Assembly: GCA_934526015.1 (NCBI GenBank)
Contig: CAKSZY010000013.1
Span: forward strand, 4,642 to 68,641
Direction of reading: 5' to 3'
DNA from: an uncultured Dokdonella sp.
GTDB lineage: Bacteria; Pseudomonadota; Gammaproteobacteria; Xanthomonadales; Rhodanobacteraceae
DNA: 64,000 nucleotides
The position numbers and the translations under genes were made by a program. The notes under the pieces are model-generated. The model had not been told where the DNA came from and did not search any database. It saw nothing but the letters and a program-made list of their open reading frames with translations. Position 1 is the stretch's first letter, and each line of letters opens with the position of its first letter. This document shows positions 26,443-36,822 of the stretch, one piece after another.

Positions 26443-28284
26443 TCAGTCCGGCGTGCAGAAGCAGTGCGCGACGACGCCGAAGCGGTTGCCGGCGAGCGTG
26501 CGCAGCAGGTCGACCGTCTGTTCGATCTCGGCCTTTGGCAACATGCCGGTCGGCAGGCCGAGGCCGGTCAGGCGGGCGATCGCGGTGGCCGCGCGCGTGT
26601 GGCCGAAGCTGAGGGCGAGGCGCTCCCAGCTCGACAGCGGTTCCTCGATGTAGCGCGCGCGGTAGTCCCCGTCGATGCCGGCGCGTCCGGCCGCCGCGGC
26701 AATCGCCTGCTGCAGGCCGCCGAGCTTGTCGACCAGGCCGCGTTCGCGGGCCTGTGCACCCGACCACACGCGCCCGCGGGCGATGGCGTCGATCTCCTCG
26801 ACCGGCTTGCCGCGGGCCGCAGCGATGCCACCGATGAAGTCGCGGTAGCCCTTCTCGATCACGCTGGTGATGATCGATTCGACCTTCGGGTCGAACGGGC
26901 GACGGATGTCGAAGGCGCCGGCGATCGGCGTGGTGCCGACGCCGTCGGTGTGGATGCCGAGCTTGCCGAGCGCCTCCGGAATCGTCACGAACAGGCCGTA
27001 GATGCCGATCGAGCCGGTGATCGTGGTCGGCTGCGCCCAGATCTCGTCGGCATTCATCGAGATCCAGTAGCCGCCGCTGGCGGCGACGTCGCCCATCGAG
27101 ACGAGCACCGGCTTGCCGGCCTCCTGGGTCAGTTCGACCTCGCGCCGGATCACTTCCGAGGCGAACATGTCGCCGCCCGGCGAATCCACCCGCAGGACGA
27201 GCGCCTTGATCCCGTCGTCGCCGCGTGCCTGGCGGATCAGTTGGGCGACGCTGGCGGCGCCGACCGTGCCCTGCGGCTGTTCGCCCGGCACGATGTCGCC
27301 CTGGGCGACGACGATGCCGACCTGCGGGCGCGGGTCCGGCAACTCCACCCGGGCATCGAGGTAGTCGCTCCAGTGGATCTGGCGGAAAGTCTCGCCGTCG
27401 GCACTGGCGACGCCCTTCGCCTTGAGCAGTTCACGCGCCTCGGCGCGGGTGGCCAGGCGGTCGACCAGCTTGCGTTCGAGGGCGAGGCGGGCGAGGTCGC
27501 CGCCATAGGCCTTGATTTGCCGGTCGAGGTCGGCGATGTCGTTGCGCAGGCTTGCCGGATCGAGCTTGCGCAGGGCGGCGACTTCCTCGAGGTAGTCGTC
27601 CCACACCGCACCCATCCAGTACCGCGCGGCTTCGCGGGCGTCGTCCGAGGCCTGGTTGAGGACGAACGGTTCGGCCGCCGACTTGTACTCGCCGACCTTG
27701 ATCAGATGCACGTCGACGCCGAGCTTGTCGAGGGCGTCGCGGTAATAGCTGCGGTACGAGGACAGCCCTTCGAGGAGGACCGAGCCGAACGGGTCGAGCA
27801 GGATCTCGCTGGCGTGCGCGGCGAGGTAGTAGGCGCCCTGGCCCATGCCTTCGGAGACGACCACGACGTCCTTGCCGGTGTCGCGGAAACGGTCGAGAGC
27901 CTGGCCGATCTCGCGCAGCGAGGCGAGGCCGGCGCCGATCGAGTCCGGCAGCAGGACGATGCGCTCGATGCGCGCATCGGCGGCGGCGAGGTCGATCGTG
28001 CGCAGGATGTCGCGCAACTGGATCTCGCGGCTGCCGTCTCCGCTCATGTTGGCGAGCGCGCGGGTGACCGGGTCGGCGCTGTACTGCTCGACCACGGTGC
28101 CGTTCGGATCGAGCACGAGCGCGGTGCGCGACTCCACCGTCGGCCTGCCGCGCATCAGGCTGGCCAGCACGAACACGAGGACCAGCAGGAACAGCAGGTT
28201 GAAGACCAGCCGGCGGGTGAAGTTCAGCGTGTCCCACACGCCGCGGAAGAAGCGGCGCAAGAGGCCGGGAGATTTGTCGGACAT
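26443..28284 (-). CDS. sppA: Signal peptide peptidase SppA, long form (67K)
   Basis: A membrane-bound serine protease that degrades cleaved signal peptides. It has 613 residues, near the 618 of E. coli SppA, with two tandem S49 domains after an N-terminal membrane helix (about 27-44). The Ser-Lys dyad is present: K201 in KVGEYKSAAEPF and S403 in GDVAASGGYW (E. coli K209 and S409). The ATG of MSDKSPG is chosen since GGAG lies eight bases upstream. Confidence 0.95.
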   Translation of the reverse strand: MSDKSPGLLRRFFRGVWDTLNFTRRLVFNLLFLLVLVFVLASLMRGRPTVESRTALVLDPNGTVVEQYSADPVTRALANMSGDGSREIQLRDILRTIDLAAADARIERIVLLPDSIGAGLASLREIGQALDRFRDTGKDVVVVSEGMGQGAYYLAAHASEILLDPFGSVLLEGLSSYRSYYRDALDKLGVDVHLIKVGEYKSAAEPFVLNQASDDAREAARYWMGAVWDDYLEEVAALRKLDPASLRNDIADLDRQIKAYGGDLARLALERKLVDRLATRAEARELLKAKGVASADGETFRQIHWSDYLDARVELPDPRPQVGIVVAQGDIVPGEQPQGTVGAASVAQLIRQARGDDGIKALVLRVDSPGGDMFASEVIRREVELTQEAGKPVLVSMGDVAASGGYWISMNADEIWAQPTTITGSIGIYGLFVTIPEALGKLGIHTDGVGTTPIAGAFDIRRPFDPKVESIITSVIEKGYRDFIGGIAAARGKPVEEIDAIARGRVWSGAQARERGLVDKLGGLQQAIAAAAGRAGIDGDYRARYIEEPLSSWERLALSFGHTRAATAIARLTGLGLPTGMLPKAEIEQTVDLLRTLAGNRFGVVAHCFCTPD

Positions 28285-28351
28285 CGGGGAGCTCCGGTGA
28301 ACACGCAGGTGCAGGGTAGCCGAACGCGCTGCAGGCGACATGTCCGGGAAG

Positions 28352-29722
28352 TCAGGTGACGGCAGCCGGACGGCGCGCGGTCAGGCGCCAGAAGCGCCAG
28401 CTCAGCAGCAGCGCGGCGACGCTGAGGCCGGCGATGAGGCCGTACCACATGCCGTGCGCGCCATGGCCGGCGCGGAACGCCAGCGCATGGCCGACCGGCA
28501 TGCCGACGCCCCAGTACGCGAACAGGGTCAGGAACATCGGAACGCGGGTGTCCTTGAGCCCGCGCAGGGATCCGTTGGCGACCGCCTGGATGCCGTCGGA
28601 GAGCTGGAAGATCGCCGCCAGCACGATCAACTCCGCGGCCAGCCGGCTGATTGCCGCGTCGATCGTGTACAGCGCGGCGATGCGCGAGGCCAGCACGGCC
28701 AGCAGCAGTGCCGAGACGACTTGCACGAACGCGGTCAGCAACAGGCTGGCTCCGGCGGCCAGGCGCACGCCGGCGGCCTCGCCGCGGCCGACCGCGTGGC
28801 CGACCCGCACGGTGGTCGCCAGGGCGATGCCGAGCGGCACCATGAACGCGACCGAGACGACATTGATCGCGATCTGGTGGCTGGCGACGATCGCCGTGCC
28901 GAGCGAGCCGAGCAGCAGGGCGACGGCGACGAACAGGCTCGCTTCCATGAACAGGGTCACCGCCATCGGCACGCCGATCCAGAGCAGGGCGCCGATCGCA
29001 CGCGGATCGGCCGCCTCGCAGCGGGCGAACGGCGCCACTGCGCGGTAGCGCGGATGCACGGCGACGTAGCCGGTGAAGGCCAGGCATTGCAGCCACAGCA
29101 CGATCGCCGTGGCCATGCCGCAACCGCGTGCGCCGAGCCGCGGCAGGCCGAAGGCGCCGTACATCAGCACATAGCCGATCGGCGCCAGCAGGGCCAGGCC
29201 GAGCAGGCTGAACCACATCGTCGGCCGGGTCAGGCCGAGGCCCTCGCTGAGTCCGCGCAGGGCGAAGAACAGGGTCAAGGCCGGAGCCCCGAAGGCGACC
29301 GCGTTGAGGAATCCGCCGGCGTCGGCGACCAGCGCGGCATCGACGCCGATCAGGCCGAACAACAACGGGCCGGCGAGGGCGACCACGAAGGCAAGCGCCA
29401 CGCCGAGCGGAATCGCGATCCACAGCGCCTGGCGGAACAGCGGCCCGATTTCGGCGACGCGTCCGGCGCCGTGCAACTGCGCCACCGACGGCTGCAAGGC
29501 CATCATCACGCCGATCACGATGACGATCGCCAGCACCCACACGTTGGTGCCGACCGCGACCGCACCGAGGGTGTGGCCGTCCAGGTGGCCGGCCAGCATG
29601 GTGTCGACCACGTTCATGCCGATCGCCGACAGCTGGCCGAGCACGAGCGGCGCCGCCAACACGATCGTGGCGCCGAGTTCGCGTGCCAGACGCGGTCGGT
29701 CGATGGGTAGAATGGCGGACAT
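28352..29722 (-). CDS. MATE family multidrug/Na+ efflux pump
   Basis: A NorM-like antiporter of 456 residues with about 12 membrane helices in two repeats. Typical features are the start LAAPLVLGQLSAIGMNVVDTMLAGHLDG and, in the second half, GSLGTAIVASHQIAINVVSVAFMVPLGIALATTVRVGHAVGRG. The start is the ATG of MSAILPIDRP. It is divergent from the epimerase gene, with 63 bases between the two starts, so the promoters overlap or abut. Confidence 0.93.
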   Translation of the reverse strand: MSAILPIDRPRLARELGATIVLAAPLVLGQLSAIGMNVVDTMLAGHLDGHTLGAVAVGTNVWVLAIVIVIGVMMALQPSVAQLHGAGRVAEIGPLFRQALWIAIPLGVALAFVVALAGPLLFGLIGVDAALVADAGGFLNAVAFGAPALTLFFALRGLSEGLGLTRPTMWFSLLGLALLAPIGYVLMYGAFGLPRLGARGCGMATAIVLWLQCLAFTGYVAVHPRYRAVAPFARCEAADPRAIGALLWIGVPMAVTLFMEASLFVAVALLLGSLGTAIVASHQIAINVVSVAFMVPLGIALATTVRVGHAVGRGEAAGVRLAAGASLLLTAFVQVVSALLLAVLASRIAALYTIDAAISRLAAELIVLAAIFQLSDGIQAVANGSLRGLKDTRVPMFLTLFAYWGVGMPVGHALAFRAGHGAHGMWYGLIAGLSVAALLLSWRFWRLTARRPAAVT

Positions 29723-29785
29723 CGGGGAACTCGGCGGGGCGCGGAGTATAGCGGCCTGCCGGTCCGGCCTTCGGCGGGGAGCGGG

Positions 29786-30772
29786 ATGCGCGTACTGGTG
29801 ACCGGAGCCACCGGCTTCCTCGGCGGACATCTGCTGGAGGCCTTGCGCGCCGCCGGCGCGCAGGTCGCCGCGCTGGTGCGCTCGGCCGATGCGGCCACCC
29901 GCCTCGGTGCGGACGGCATCGAGGTCCGTGCCGGCGCGCTCGACGATGCCGCGGCCCTGCGCGCGGCCCTGCAGCCGGCGACCGATGCAGTGTTCCACGC
30001 GGCCGCCGACACCAGTCCCTGGCGCGGCCATGCCGAACGCCAGACCCGCACCAATGTCGAGGGCACGCGCGCCGTGCTCGCCGCGGCCGAAGCGGCCGGC
30101 GTGCGCCGCTTCGTGCACACCTCGTCGGTGTCGGCCTACGGTCGCCAGGAGCGCGTGCTCGACGAGAGTGCGCCGCGCCTCGGCGCGCAGTCGTGGATCA
30201 ACTACGAGCGCACCAAGGCGATTGCCGAGGAACTGGTTGCCGAGGCCGGCGCGCGCGGGCGCATCGAAACGGTCATCCTCAATCCCGCGCACATCCTCGG
30301 TCCCGGTGACCGCCACAACTGGGCGCGCCTGTTCCTGCTGATCGACCAGGACAAGCTGCCGGGTGCACCTCCGGGGTCGGGGGCGTTCGCCGACGTGCGC
30401 GAGGTGGCGCGCGCGCAGGTCGCCGCCTGGCAACGGCCGGTGGCCGGCGAGCGGTTCCTGCTCGGCGGCGAACACGCGCGTTTCCTCGAACTCGTGCAGG
30501 CGATCGCCGGCGTGCTCGGCCGCAAGGCGCCGACGCATGCCTTGCCGGCGCCGCTGCTGCGTGCCCATGCGCGCATGCTCGAGCTGGTGGCGGCGATCAC
30601 CGGTCGCGAACCCGCGTTGACCCCGCAGGCGGTCGCCTACACCTGTCACCACCTGCGCGTCGACAGCGCCCGCGCGCAGCGCCTGCTCGACTACCGCATC
30701 ACGCCCTTGCCGGCACTCGTCGCCGACACCGCCGGCTGGTTGCGCGCGCAGGGGATGTTGCAGGCCCGATGA
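29786..30772 (+). CDS. NAD(P)-dependent epimerase/dehydratase family protein
   Basis: A 328-residue extended SDR. The cofactor motif is VTGATGFLGGHLLEAL at the N-terminus, the catalytic serine is in HTSSVSAYG, and Y-x3-K is in INYERTKAIAEE. It resembles dihydroflavonol reductase/HpnA-like proteins, but no hopanoid or sugar genes are nearby, so the substrate is open. It overlaps the DUF3667 gene by four bases (ATGA). Confidence 0.85.
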   Translation: MRVLVTGATGFLGGHLLEALRAAGAQVAALVRSADAATRLGADGIEVRAGALDDAAALRAALQPATDAVFHAAADTSPWRGHAERQTRTNVEGTRAVLAAAEAAGVRRFVHTSSVSAYGRQERVLDESAPRLGAQSWINYERTKAIAEELVAEAGARGRIETVILNPAHILGPGDRHNWARLFLLIDQDKLPGAPPGSGAFADVREVARAQVAAWQRPVAGERFLLGGEHARFLELVQAIAGVLGRKAPTHALPAPLLRAHARMLELVAAITGREPALTPQAVAYTCHHLRVDSARAQRLLDYRITPLPALVADTAGWLRAQGMLQAR

Positions 30773-32211
30773 ACACCGAACCCGATCCGCCGCCGCCGAT
30801 CCCGCCGCCTCCCGGCAAGGCGCTGACCGCCGCCGCGCCCGCGACCGCGGAAGCCGACCACGGCCAGGTCGAAGCCGATGCCGCGTTCGCTGCCGAGGCG
30901 CACGCCTGTCCGAATTGCGGCGCGCCGGTGCACGGTCCGTACTGCCATGCCTGCGGCCAGTCCGAAAAGGGCATGGTGCGCCACCTCTCGGAAGTCTTCA
31001 GCGATCTTGCCGACATCGTCTTCAACGTCGATTCGCGCGTGTTCCGCTCGCTGTTCGACCTCTACTTCCGCCCCGGCTTCCTGACCACCGAATACATCGC
31101 CGGCCGCCGTGCCCGCTACGTGACGCCGTTCCGCCTGTTCTTCGTGCTGAGCCTGATCGCGTTCTTCTCGATGCAATCGCTGATCAACGAAAACCTGCTC
31201 GCCAACGTCGACCGCGTGGTCGCCGTGCGCAGCACGATCGATGACGCGGCGAACGTGGCGGCGGTCGACGAGGCGGTGCGCCAGGGACTCGCCGGGGTGG
31301 AGGAATCGCTCGCCGCGGCCGGGCTCGATGTGCAGGCGCGCAAGGAGCTCGGCGAGGTCGCCGACGAGGTCAGGGACGCCGGGCGTGTGCGCAAGTTCGA
31401 GCTGGCGCGCAGCGCCATCGAGGCAGCGGCCTCGACCGCGGAGATCGAGCGCGCGGTTGACGAGGGGATTGCCGGACTGGGCCGCGGCGACGAGCTTGCG
31501 GCGCTGTCGGTGAAATCGCGCAAGAAGGTCGAGGTCTGGCAGGAACGGCTGCGCGAGGCCGGCGAGAAGCGCAAGGGCATCCTCGCCGGCTCGATCGCGC
31601 CGGAGGTGGCGCCGGAACCGCCGCCGCAGTCGTGCGGCAAGTCGAACGTCACCCTGTTCTCGTTCAACGGCAAACCGTGGCACCGCGAGGCGAACCCGAC
31701 GGCGATCGGCTGGCTGCCGGATGCCGCCAACGCGAAGCTCAACGACACCCTGCAGCACATGTGCGAGAACTTCGATCGCTGGTTCGAGAAGCCGTCGCGG
31801 GCGCTGCAGGCGATCTTCTCGGTGTTGCCGCAGACGCTGTTCTTCCTGATGCCGTGGTTCGCCCTGCTGCTCAAGCTGTTCTACGTGTTCAAGCGGCGGC
31901 TCTACATGGAGCACCTGCTGGTCGCCCTGCACAGCCATTCCTTCCTGCTGCTGTCGATCCTGGTGATCCTGCTGCTCGGGATGCTGAAATCGTGGGCCGG
32001 CGAGATCGCCTGGATCACCCGCCCGCTCGGCTGGCTGCAGGTGTTCGCCTGGCTGTGGGTGTTCGTCTATCTGTACTGGATGCAGAAGCGCGTCTATCGC
32101 CAGGGCTGGATCATGACCACGCTGAAATACTGGATGACCGGCATTTCCTACGTCGTCCTGCTGTCCTTCGGCGCGATCATCGCGATCACCGTGAGCCTCG
32201 CGGTGACCTGA
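30769..32211 (+). CDS. DUF3667 membrane protein with a zinc ribbon
   Basis: A 480-residue membrane protein. After a Pro/Ala-rich leader is a zinc-ribbon-like CPNCGAPVHGPYCHACGQ (about residues 47-65). RPGFLTTEYIAGRRARYVTPFRLFFVLSLIAFF then matches DUF3667 proteins. The middle (about 160-300) is a charged helical stretch likely to be a coiled coil outside the membrane. At least four hydrophobic helices fill the C-terminal third. It is translationally coupled to the epimerase-like gene. The function is unknown. Confidence 0.8.
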   Translation: MNTEPDPPPPIPPPPGKALTAAAPATAEADHGQVEADAAFAAEAHACPNCGAPVHGPYCHACGQSEKGMVRHLSEVFSDLADIVFNVDSRVFRSLFDLYFRPGFLTTEYIAGRRARYVTPFRLFFVLSLIAFFSMQSLINENLLANVDRVVAVRSTIDDAANVAAVDEAVRQGLAGVEESLAAAGLDVQARKELGEVADEVRDAGRVRKFELARSAIEAAASTAEIERAVDEGIAGLGRGDELAALSVKSRKKVEVWQERLREAGEKRKGILAGSIAPEVAPEPPPQSCGKSNVTLFSFNGKPWHREANPTAIGWLPDAANAKLNDTLQHMCENFDRWFEKPSRALQAIFSVLPQTLFFLMPWFALLLKLFYVFKRRLYMEHLLVALHSHSFLLLSILVILLLGMLKSWAGEIAWITRPLGWLQVFAWLWVFVYLYWMQKRVYRQGWIMTTLKYWMTGISYVVLLSFGAIIAITVSLAVT

Positions 32212-32648
32212 ACCGGCACGCCGCGCGCTGCCCCGCGCCTGTCCGCGGCTCGCGCGGCCCGGGCCGCGCCCACGCCGTCCCTGCGGCCAAGTCAAGAGGG
32301 TTTTGCACAAGCGCGGGCTTGCCGGTCATGGTTCGGCGGATGCTCCACGGCGACCTGGCAGGACCCGCTTCGGCAGCGCGCAAGTCATTGATCCGGAAAG
32401 GGCCGGATCGACTGGTCAAAGTTTCACCAAGATGACGAATGAAGCCCATGTCTCGTTCGCCGAGACGTTATGCAGCGCCTGATCCACACACTTATCCACA
32501 GCGCTTGTGGATAAGGAAGAAAAGCCCGTCCCGGCAGCAGCTTGGGGCACTTTCCTGCCGTTTCCCTCAACACTGTGCGGCAAGTGGCCATCTCCGGTTC
32601 CCGGCGCCTTCGCTACACTGCCGGGCCGTGTCGCAAGCCCTTGATCCG
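32212..32648. other. 437-base gap before priA
   Basis: No gene is supported here. It holds an inverted repeat GATCCGG / CCGGATC (32390-32409) with a 6-base loop that might end the DUF3667 transcript, the DnaA-box cluster, and a possible -10 TACACT at 32614-32619, 35 bases before the priA start. Confidence 0.6.
32480..32514. promoter_or_regulatory. Cluster of three DnaA boxes upstream of priA
   Basis: TTATCCACA (32492-32500) and its inverted copy TGTGGATAA (32506-32514), both perfect matches to the DnaA box consensus, are separated by five bases. TGATCCACA (32480-32488) has one mismatch. All lie 135-170 bases before the priA start. This suggests DnaA binding, either for regulation of priA or as a DnaA-titrating site. 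Confidence 0.7.
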
Positions 32649-34835
32649 ATGCCGCGCTTCGTCCGTGTCGCGGTGCCCGTGCCGCTGCATTGCCTGTTCG
32701 ACTACCGGCTGCCGGATGCCCTCGCTGCAGCGGCGATCGGTGCGCGCGTGCTCGTGCCGTTCGGCCGGCGCCGGCTGGTCGGCGTCGTGCTCGGCCACGA
32801 AAGCCGCTCGGAGCAACCCGAGGACAGCCTCAAACCGGTGCTCGAGGTGCTCGATCCGCTGCCGCTGCTGACGCCGGAGTTGCTCGGCACGCTGCGCTGG
32901 GCGGCGCGCTACTACCAGCATGCGATCGGCGAAGTCATCGAGGCCGCCTTGCCGGTCGCCCTGCGCGGCAGCGCGGCGATGCCGCGCGCACGCCCGACCC
33001 ATCTGCAACTGACCGCCGCCGGACGCAGCGCGCTGGCCGATCCCGGGCGCCGGCGGGGCACGCGCATCGATGCCCTGCTGCAGCGCCTGCAGTCCGGCCC
33101 GCTGGCGACCGCGCTGCTCGATGCCGAGTTGCCGGACTGGCAGGGCGCGGCGCGGCGCCTGCGCGAGCGCGGCTGGATCGAGGCGATCGCGGTCGCCGGC
33201 GAAGCGCCGCTGCAGGTGGCCGAATCCTCCGGGCCGGTGGCGAACGCCGCACAGGCGGCCGCGGTCGCGGCGATCGCGGCGGCGGCCGGACGTTTCGCCC
33301 CGTTCCTGCTCGACGGCGTGACCGGCAGCGGCAAGACCGAGGTCTACCTGCGCGCGATCGAGGAGGCGGTCGGGCGCGGCCGGCAGGCGCTCGTGCTGGT
33401 GCCGGAGATCGCCCTGACCCCGCAGACGATGCGCCGCTTCCGCGACCGCCTCGGTTTCGAGATCGCGATCCTGCATTCCGGTCTCGCCGACGGCGAGCGC
33501 GCGCGCGCCTGGACCGCCGCCGCGCGCGGCGATGCGGCGGTCGTGCTCGGCACGCGCTCGGCGGTGTTCGTGCCGCTCGCCCGGCCCGGCCTGATCGTCG
33601 TCGACGAAGAGCACGATGCCTCCTACAAGCAGCACGAGGGCTTCCGCTACCACGCCCGCGATCTCGCCGTGGTGCGGGCGAAGGCGCTCGGCATTCCGCT
33701 CGTGCTCGGCTCGGCCACGCCGTCGCTGGAGAGCCTGGCCAACGTCGAAGCCGGGCGCTATCGGTGCCTGCCGCTGCGCGAGCGCGCCGGCGTCGCCCGT
33801 CCGCCCGCCCTGCGCGTCATGGACATCCGCCACAAGCGTCTCGAGCAGGGCCTGGCCGTCGAGACCCTGCAGGCGATCGGTCGCCATCTCGACGCCGGCG
33901 GCCAGGTGCTGGTGTTCCGCAACCGCCGCGGCTATGCGCCGGTGCTGTTCTGCCATGCCTGCGGCTGGACCGCGCAGTGCACGCGCTGTGCGCGGCCGAT
34001 GACCGTGCATCGCGGTTCGGCGCGATTGTGCTGCCATCATTGCGGGGCGGAGACGCGGATGCCTGCGGCCTGCCCGGAATGCGCCGGCACCGCGCTGGCC
34101 CCGCAGGGGCAGGGCACCGAACGCCTGCAGGAAACCCTCGCCGCGCGCTTCCCCGCGGTGGCGATCGTGCGCGTGGATCGGGACAGCACGAGCAGCCGCG
34201 GTCGGCGCGAAGCCGTGTTCGCCGAACTCGGCGGTGCGGGACCGCGCATCTTCGTCGGCACGCAGATGCTGGCCAAGGGACATGATCTCGCCGCCCTGAC
34301 CCTGGTCGTCGTGGTCGGGGTCGACGAGGGTCTGTACAGCGTCGACTTCCGCGCCGGAGAACGGCTCGGCCAGCTGGTCGTGCAGGTGGCCGGCCGCGCC
34401 GGCCGCGCCGAACGCGCCGGCGAGGTGATCCTGCAGACGCACCACCCTTCGCATCCGCTGTTGCTGGCCCTGCTCGACGGCGGCTATCCGGCGCTGGCGA
34501 AGCGCCTGCTCGAGGAACGCCGCGCCGCGCAGTTGCCGCCGTTCGGGCAGCTGGCCCTGCTGCGGGCGGAGGCCCGCGAGGGCGCCATGGCCGTGGCCTT
34601 CCTCGGCCTCGCGCGCGACCAGGCGCAGGCCGTCGACGGCATCGCCGTGCATGCGCCGATGCCGGCGCCGATGCCGCGGCGGGCCGGTTACGAACGCAGC
34701 CAGCTGCTGGTCGAGGCGAGCGACCGTGCCGCCCTGCAGGCCTTCCTCGGTCCCTGGCTCGAACGCGTGCGTGCGCTGCCGGAGGGCAGGCGCGTGCGCT
34801 GGTCGATCGACGTCGATCCGGTCGATCTGTATTGA
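32649..34835 (+). CDS. priA: Primosomal protein N' (replication restart helicase PriA)
   Basis: Restarts stalled replication forks by recognising branched DNA and loading the primosome. It has 728 residues, the family length. The N-terminal DNA-binding domain (PVPLHCLFDYRLP) is followed by a superfamily 2 helicase with Walker A GSGKT (K229), DEEH at 319-322 and LGSATPSLES. Between the helicase lobes is the zinc domain CHACGWTAQCTRC...CCHHCG...CPECAG with eight zinc-type cysteines. VAGRAGRAERAGEV is motif VI. The start is the ATG of MPRFVRVAVPVP; an in-frame GTG at 32628 is possible. Confidence 0.96.
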   Translation: MPRFVRVAVPVPLHCLFDYRLPDALAAAAIGARVLVPFGRRRLVGVVLGHESRSEQPEDSLKPVLEVLDPLPLLTPELLGTLRWAARYYQHAIGEVIEAALPVALRGSAAMPRARPTHLQLTAAGRSALADPGRRRGTRIDALLQRLQSGPLATALLDAELPDWQGAARRLRERGWIEAIAVAGEAPLQVAESSGPVANAAQAAAVAAIAAAAGRFAPFLLDGVTGSGKTEVYLRAIEEAVGRGRQALVLVPEIALTPQTMRRFRDRLGFEIAILHSGLADGERARAWTAAARGDAAVVLGTRSAVFVPLARPGLIVVDEEHDASYKQHEGFRYHARDLAVVRAKALGIPLVLGSATPSLESLANVEAGRYRCLPLRERAGVARPPALRVMDIRHKRLEQGLAVETLQAIGRHLDAGGQVLVFRNRRGYAPVLFCHACGWTAQCTRCARPMTVHRGSARLCCHHCGAETRMPAACPECAGTALAPQGQGTERLQETLAARFPAVAIVRVDRDSTSSRGRREAVFAELGGAGPRIFVGTQMLAKGHDLAALTLVVVVGVDEGLYSVDFRAGERLGQLVVQVAGRAGRAERAGEVILQTHHPSHPLLLALLDGGYPALAKRLLEERRAAQLPPFGQLALLRAEAREGAMAVAFLGLARDQAQAVDGIAVHAPMPAPMPRRAGYERSQLLVEASDRAALQAFLGPWLERVRALPEGRRVRWSIDVDPVDLY

Positions 34836-34840
34836 GCGAC

Positions 34841-34860
34841 AAGCCTGAAGCACGGAGCAC
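34841..34860. repeat. Fragment of the CACGGAG-type repeat
   Basis: AAGCCTGAAGCACGGAGCAC differs by a single base from part of copy 1 of the nested repeat (AGCCTGAAACACGGAGCAC at 25214-25232). It sits six bases after priA and has no matching inverted arm, so it looks like a decayed copy. Confidence 0.55.
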
Positions 34861-34904
34861 GCCGGGAGTATCGTCCGGATGGCATCGGCAGGCCGGAAAA
34901 GAAA

Positions 34905-34924
34905 CGGCCCGCATCAGCGGGCCG
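34905..34924 (-). terminator. Intrinsic terminator for rpoH
   Basis: An 8-bp stem CGGCCCGC / GCGGGCCG with loop ATCA. On the minus strand it is followed by TTTCTTTTCC, so it ends transcripts from rpoH, about 125 bases beyond the rpoH stop. On the + strand there is no T-run. Confidence 0.75.
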
Positions 34925-35047
34925 CATGGGAGGTGCTTCTGGTTGTAAGCGCGGCCATGGGAGCCGCTCCTGGACGCTCACGGAATCGTGCAAACCCATA
35001 CTTGCACGGTTCCTGTCGAAGCAGCGGTCACGGACGATCGCAAAAAT

Positions 35048-35917
<870 letters not shown>

Positions 35918-35946
35918 CGTCGGTCTCCTCATTGACAAGGGGGATG

Positions 35947-35973
35947 CTAGCACTCAAGTAGTGAGAGTGCTAA
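35947..35973 (-). promoter_or_regulatory. CIRCE element (HrcA operator) upstream of rpoH
   Basis: CTAGCACTC, nine spacer bases, GAGTGCTAA. This matches the CIRCE consensus TTAGCACTC-N9-GAGTGCTAA with one mismatch (C for the first T). It is 30 bases before the rpoH ATG. A possible -10 (TACTAT on the minus strand, 36037-36032) lies further upstream, so the operator probably sits in the 5' leader and can also fold in the RNA. Confidence 0.9.
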
Positions 35974-36105
35974 ACGGTCCGCCGAGTTCCCGGAGGTGGC
36001 CGGGTCCCCGATAGAAACTGAACCGACGGGTATAGTAGCCCGGAATCCGTCGACGTGCCGTGACCGGATTGCCGCGGAGGCTTCAACAATCGTGTCGTTC
36101 GGCCG

Positions 36106-36822
36106 TCAGGCGGCGTCCGCCGGCAGTTCGCGGCGGGGCGGCAGGCTCCAGTCGATCGGCGTCTGCCCGGTTTCCGCCAGCCAGGCATTGCAGGCGGAGA
36201 AATGCCGGCAGCCGAAGAAGCCGCGATGGGCCGACAGCGGCGAGGGGTGGGGCGCCTTCAGCACCCGGTGGCGGCGTGGATCGATCAGCCGGCCCTTGGC
36301 CTGCGCGTAACTGCCCCAGAGCAGGAACACCAGTTGCTCGCGTTCGCGGTCGAGGGCTTCGATGCAGGCATCGGTGAAGCCTTCCCAGCCCTTGCCCTGG
36401 TGCGAGCCGGCATGGCCTTGCTCGACGGTCAGCACGGCGTTCAGCAGCAGCACGCCCTGGCGGGCCCACGGCACCAGCCAGCCATGGTCGGGGCGCGCCA
36501 GCCCGAGATCGCGCTCGATCTCGCGGAAGATGTTCTCCAGCGACGGCGGCATGGCGACGTCCGGCAACACCGAGAAGCACAAACCGTGTGCCTGGCCGGG
36601 TCCGTGGTAGGGATCCTGGCCGAGGATGACGACCTTCACCTCGTCGAACGGGGTGGTGTCGAGCGCGGCGAAGATGCGCGAGCCGCGCGGGAAGATGACC
36701 TTGCCCTGCTGCTTCTGCTCGCGCAGGAAGGTCGACAGCGCGCGCATCTCCGGGCGTTCCAGATGGTCGCCGACCTGCCGTCGCCAGGACGGCTCGAGCT
36801 TGATCCCGACGGCGCCGCTCAC
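36106..36822 (-). CDS. ung: Uracil-DNA glycosylase
   Basis: Family 1 uracil-DNA glycosylase, which removes uracil from DNA as the first step of base-excision repair. It has 238 residues. The water-activating D70 is in GQDPYHG and the second catalytic H192 is in [15 protein letters not shown]. The GTG start overlaps the stop of the response regulator gene (GTGA), so it is the last gene of the ftsE-ftsX-regulator-ung unit. Confidence 0.97.
   Translation of the reverse strand: MSGAVGIKLEPSWRRQVGDHLERPEMRALSTFLREQKQQGKVIFPRGSRIFAALDTTPFDEVKVVILGQDPYHGPGQAHGLCFSVLPDVAMPPSLENIFREIERDLGLARPDHGWLVPWARQGVLLLNAVLTVEQGHAGSHQGKGWEGFTDACIEALDREREQLVFLLWGSYAQAKGRLIDPRRHRVLKAPHPSPLSAHRGFFGCRHFSACNAWLAETGQTPIDWSLPPRRELPADAA

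Noticed and set aside
26095..28359. 754-codon + strand open frame over sppA
   Set aside because: Antisense shadow; sppA on the minus strand has the Ser-Lys dyad and the full family length.
32480..32514. Chromosomal origin of replication
   Set aside because: DnaA boxes are present but dnaA, dnaN, gyrB and rpmH are not nearby and there is no obvious AT-rich unwinding stretch; a regulatory or titration site is more likely.
32613..34853. 746-codon minus strand open frame over priA
   Set aside because: Antisense shadow of priA; no recognisable motif.
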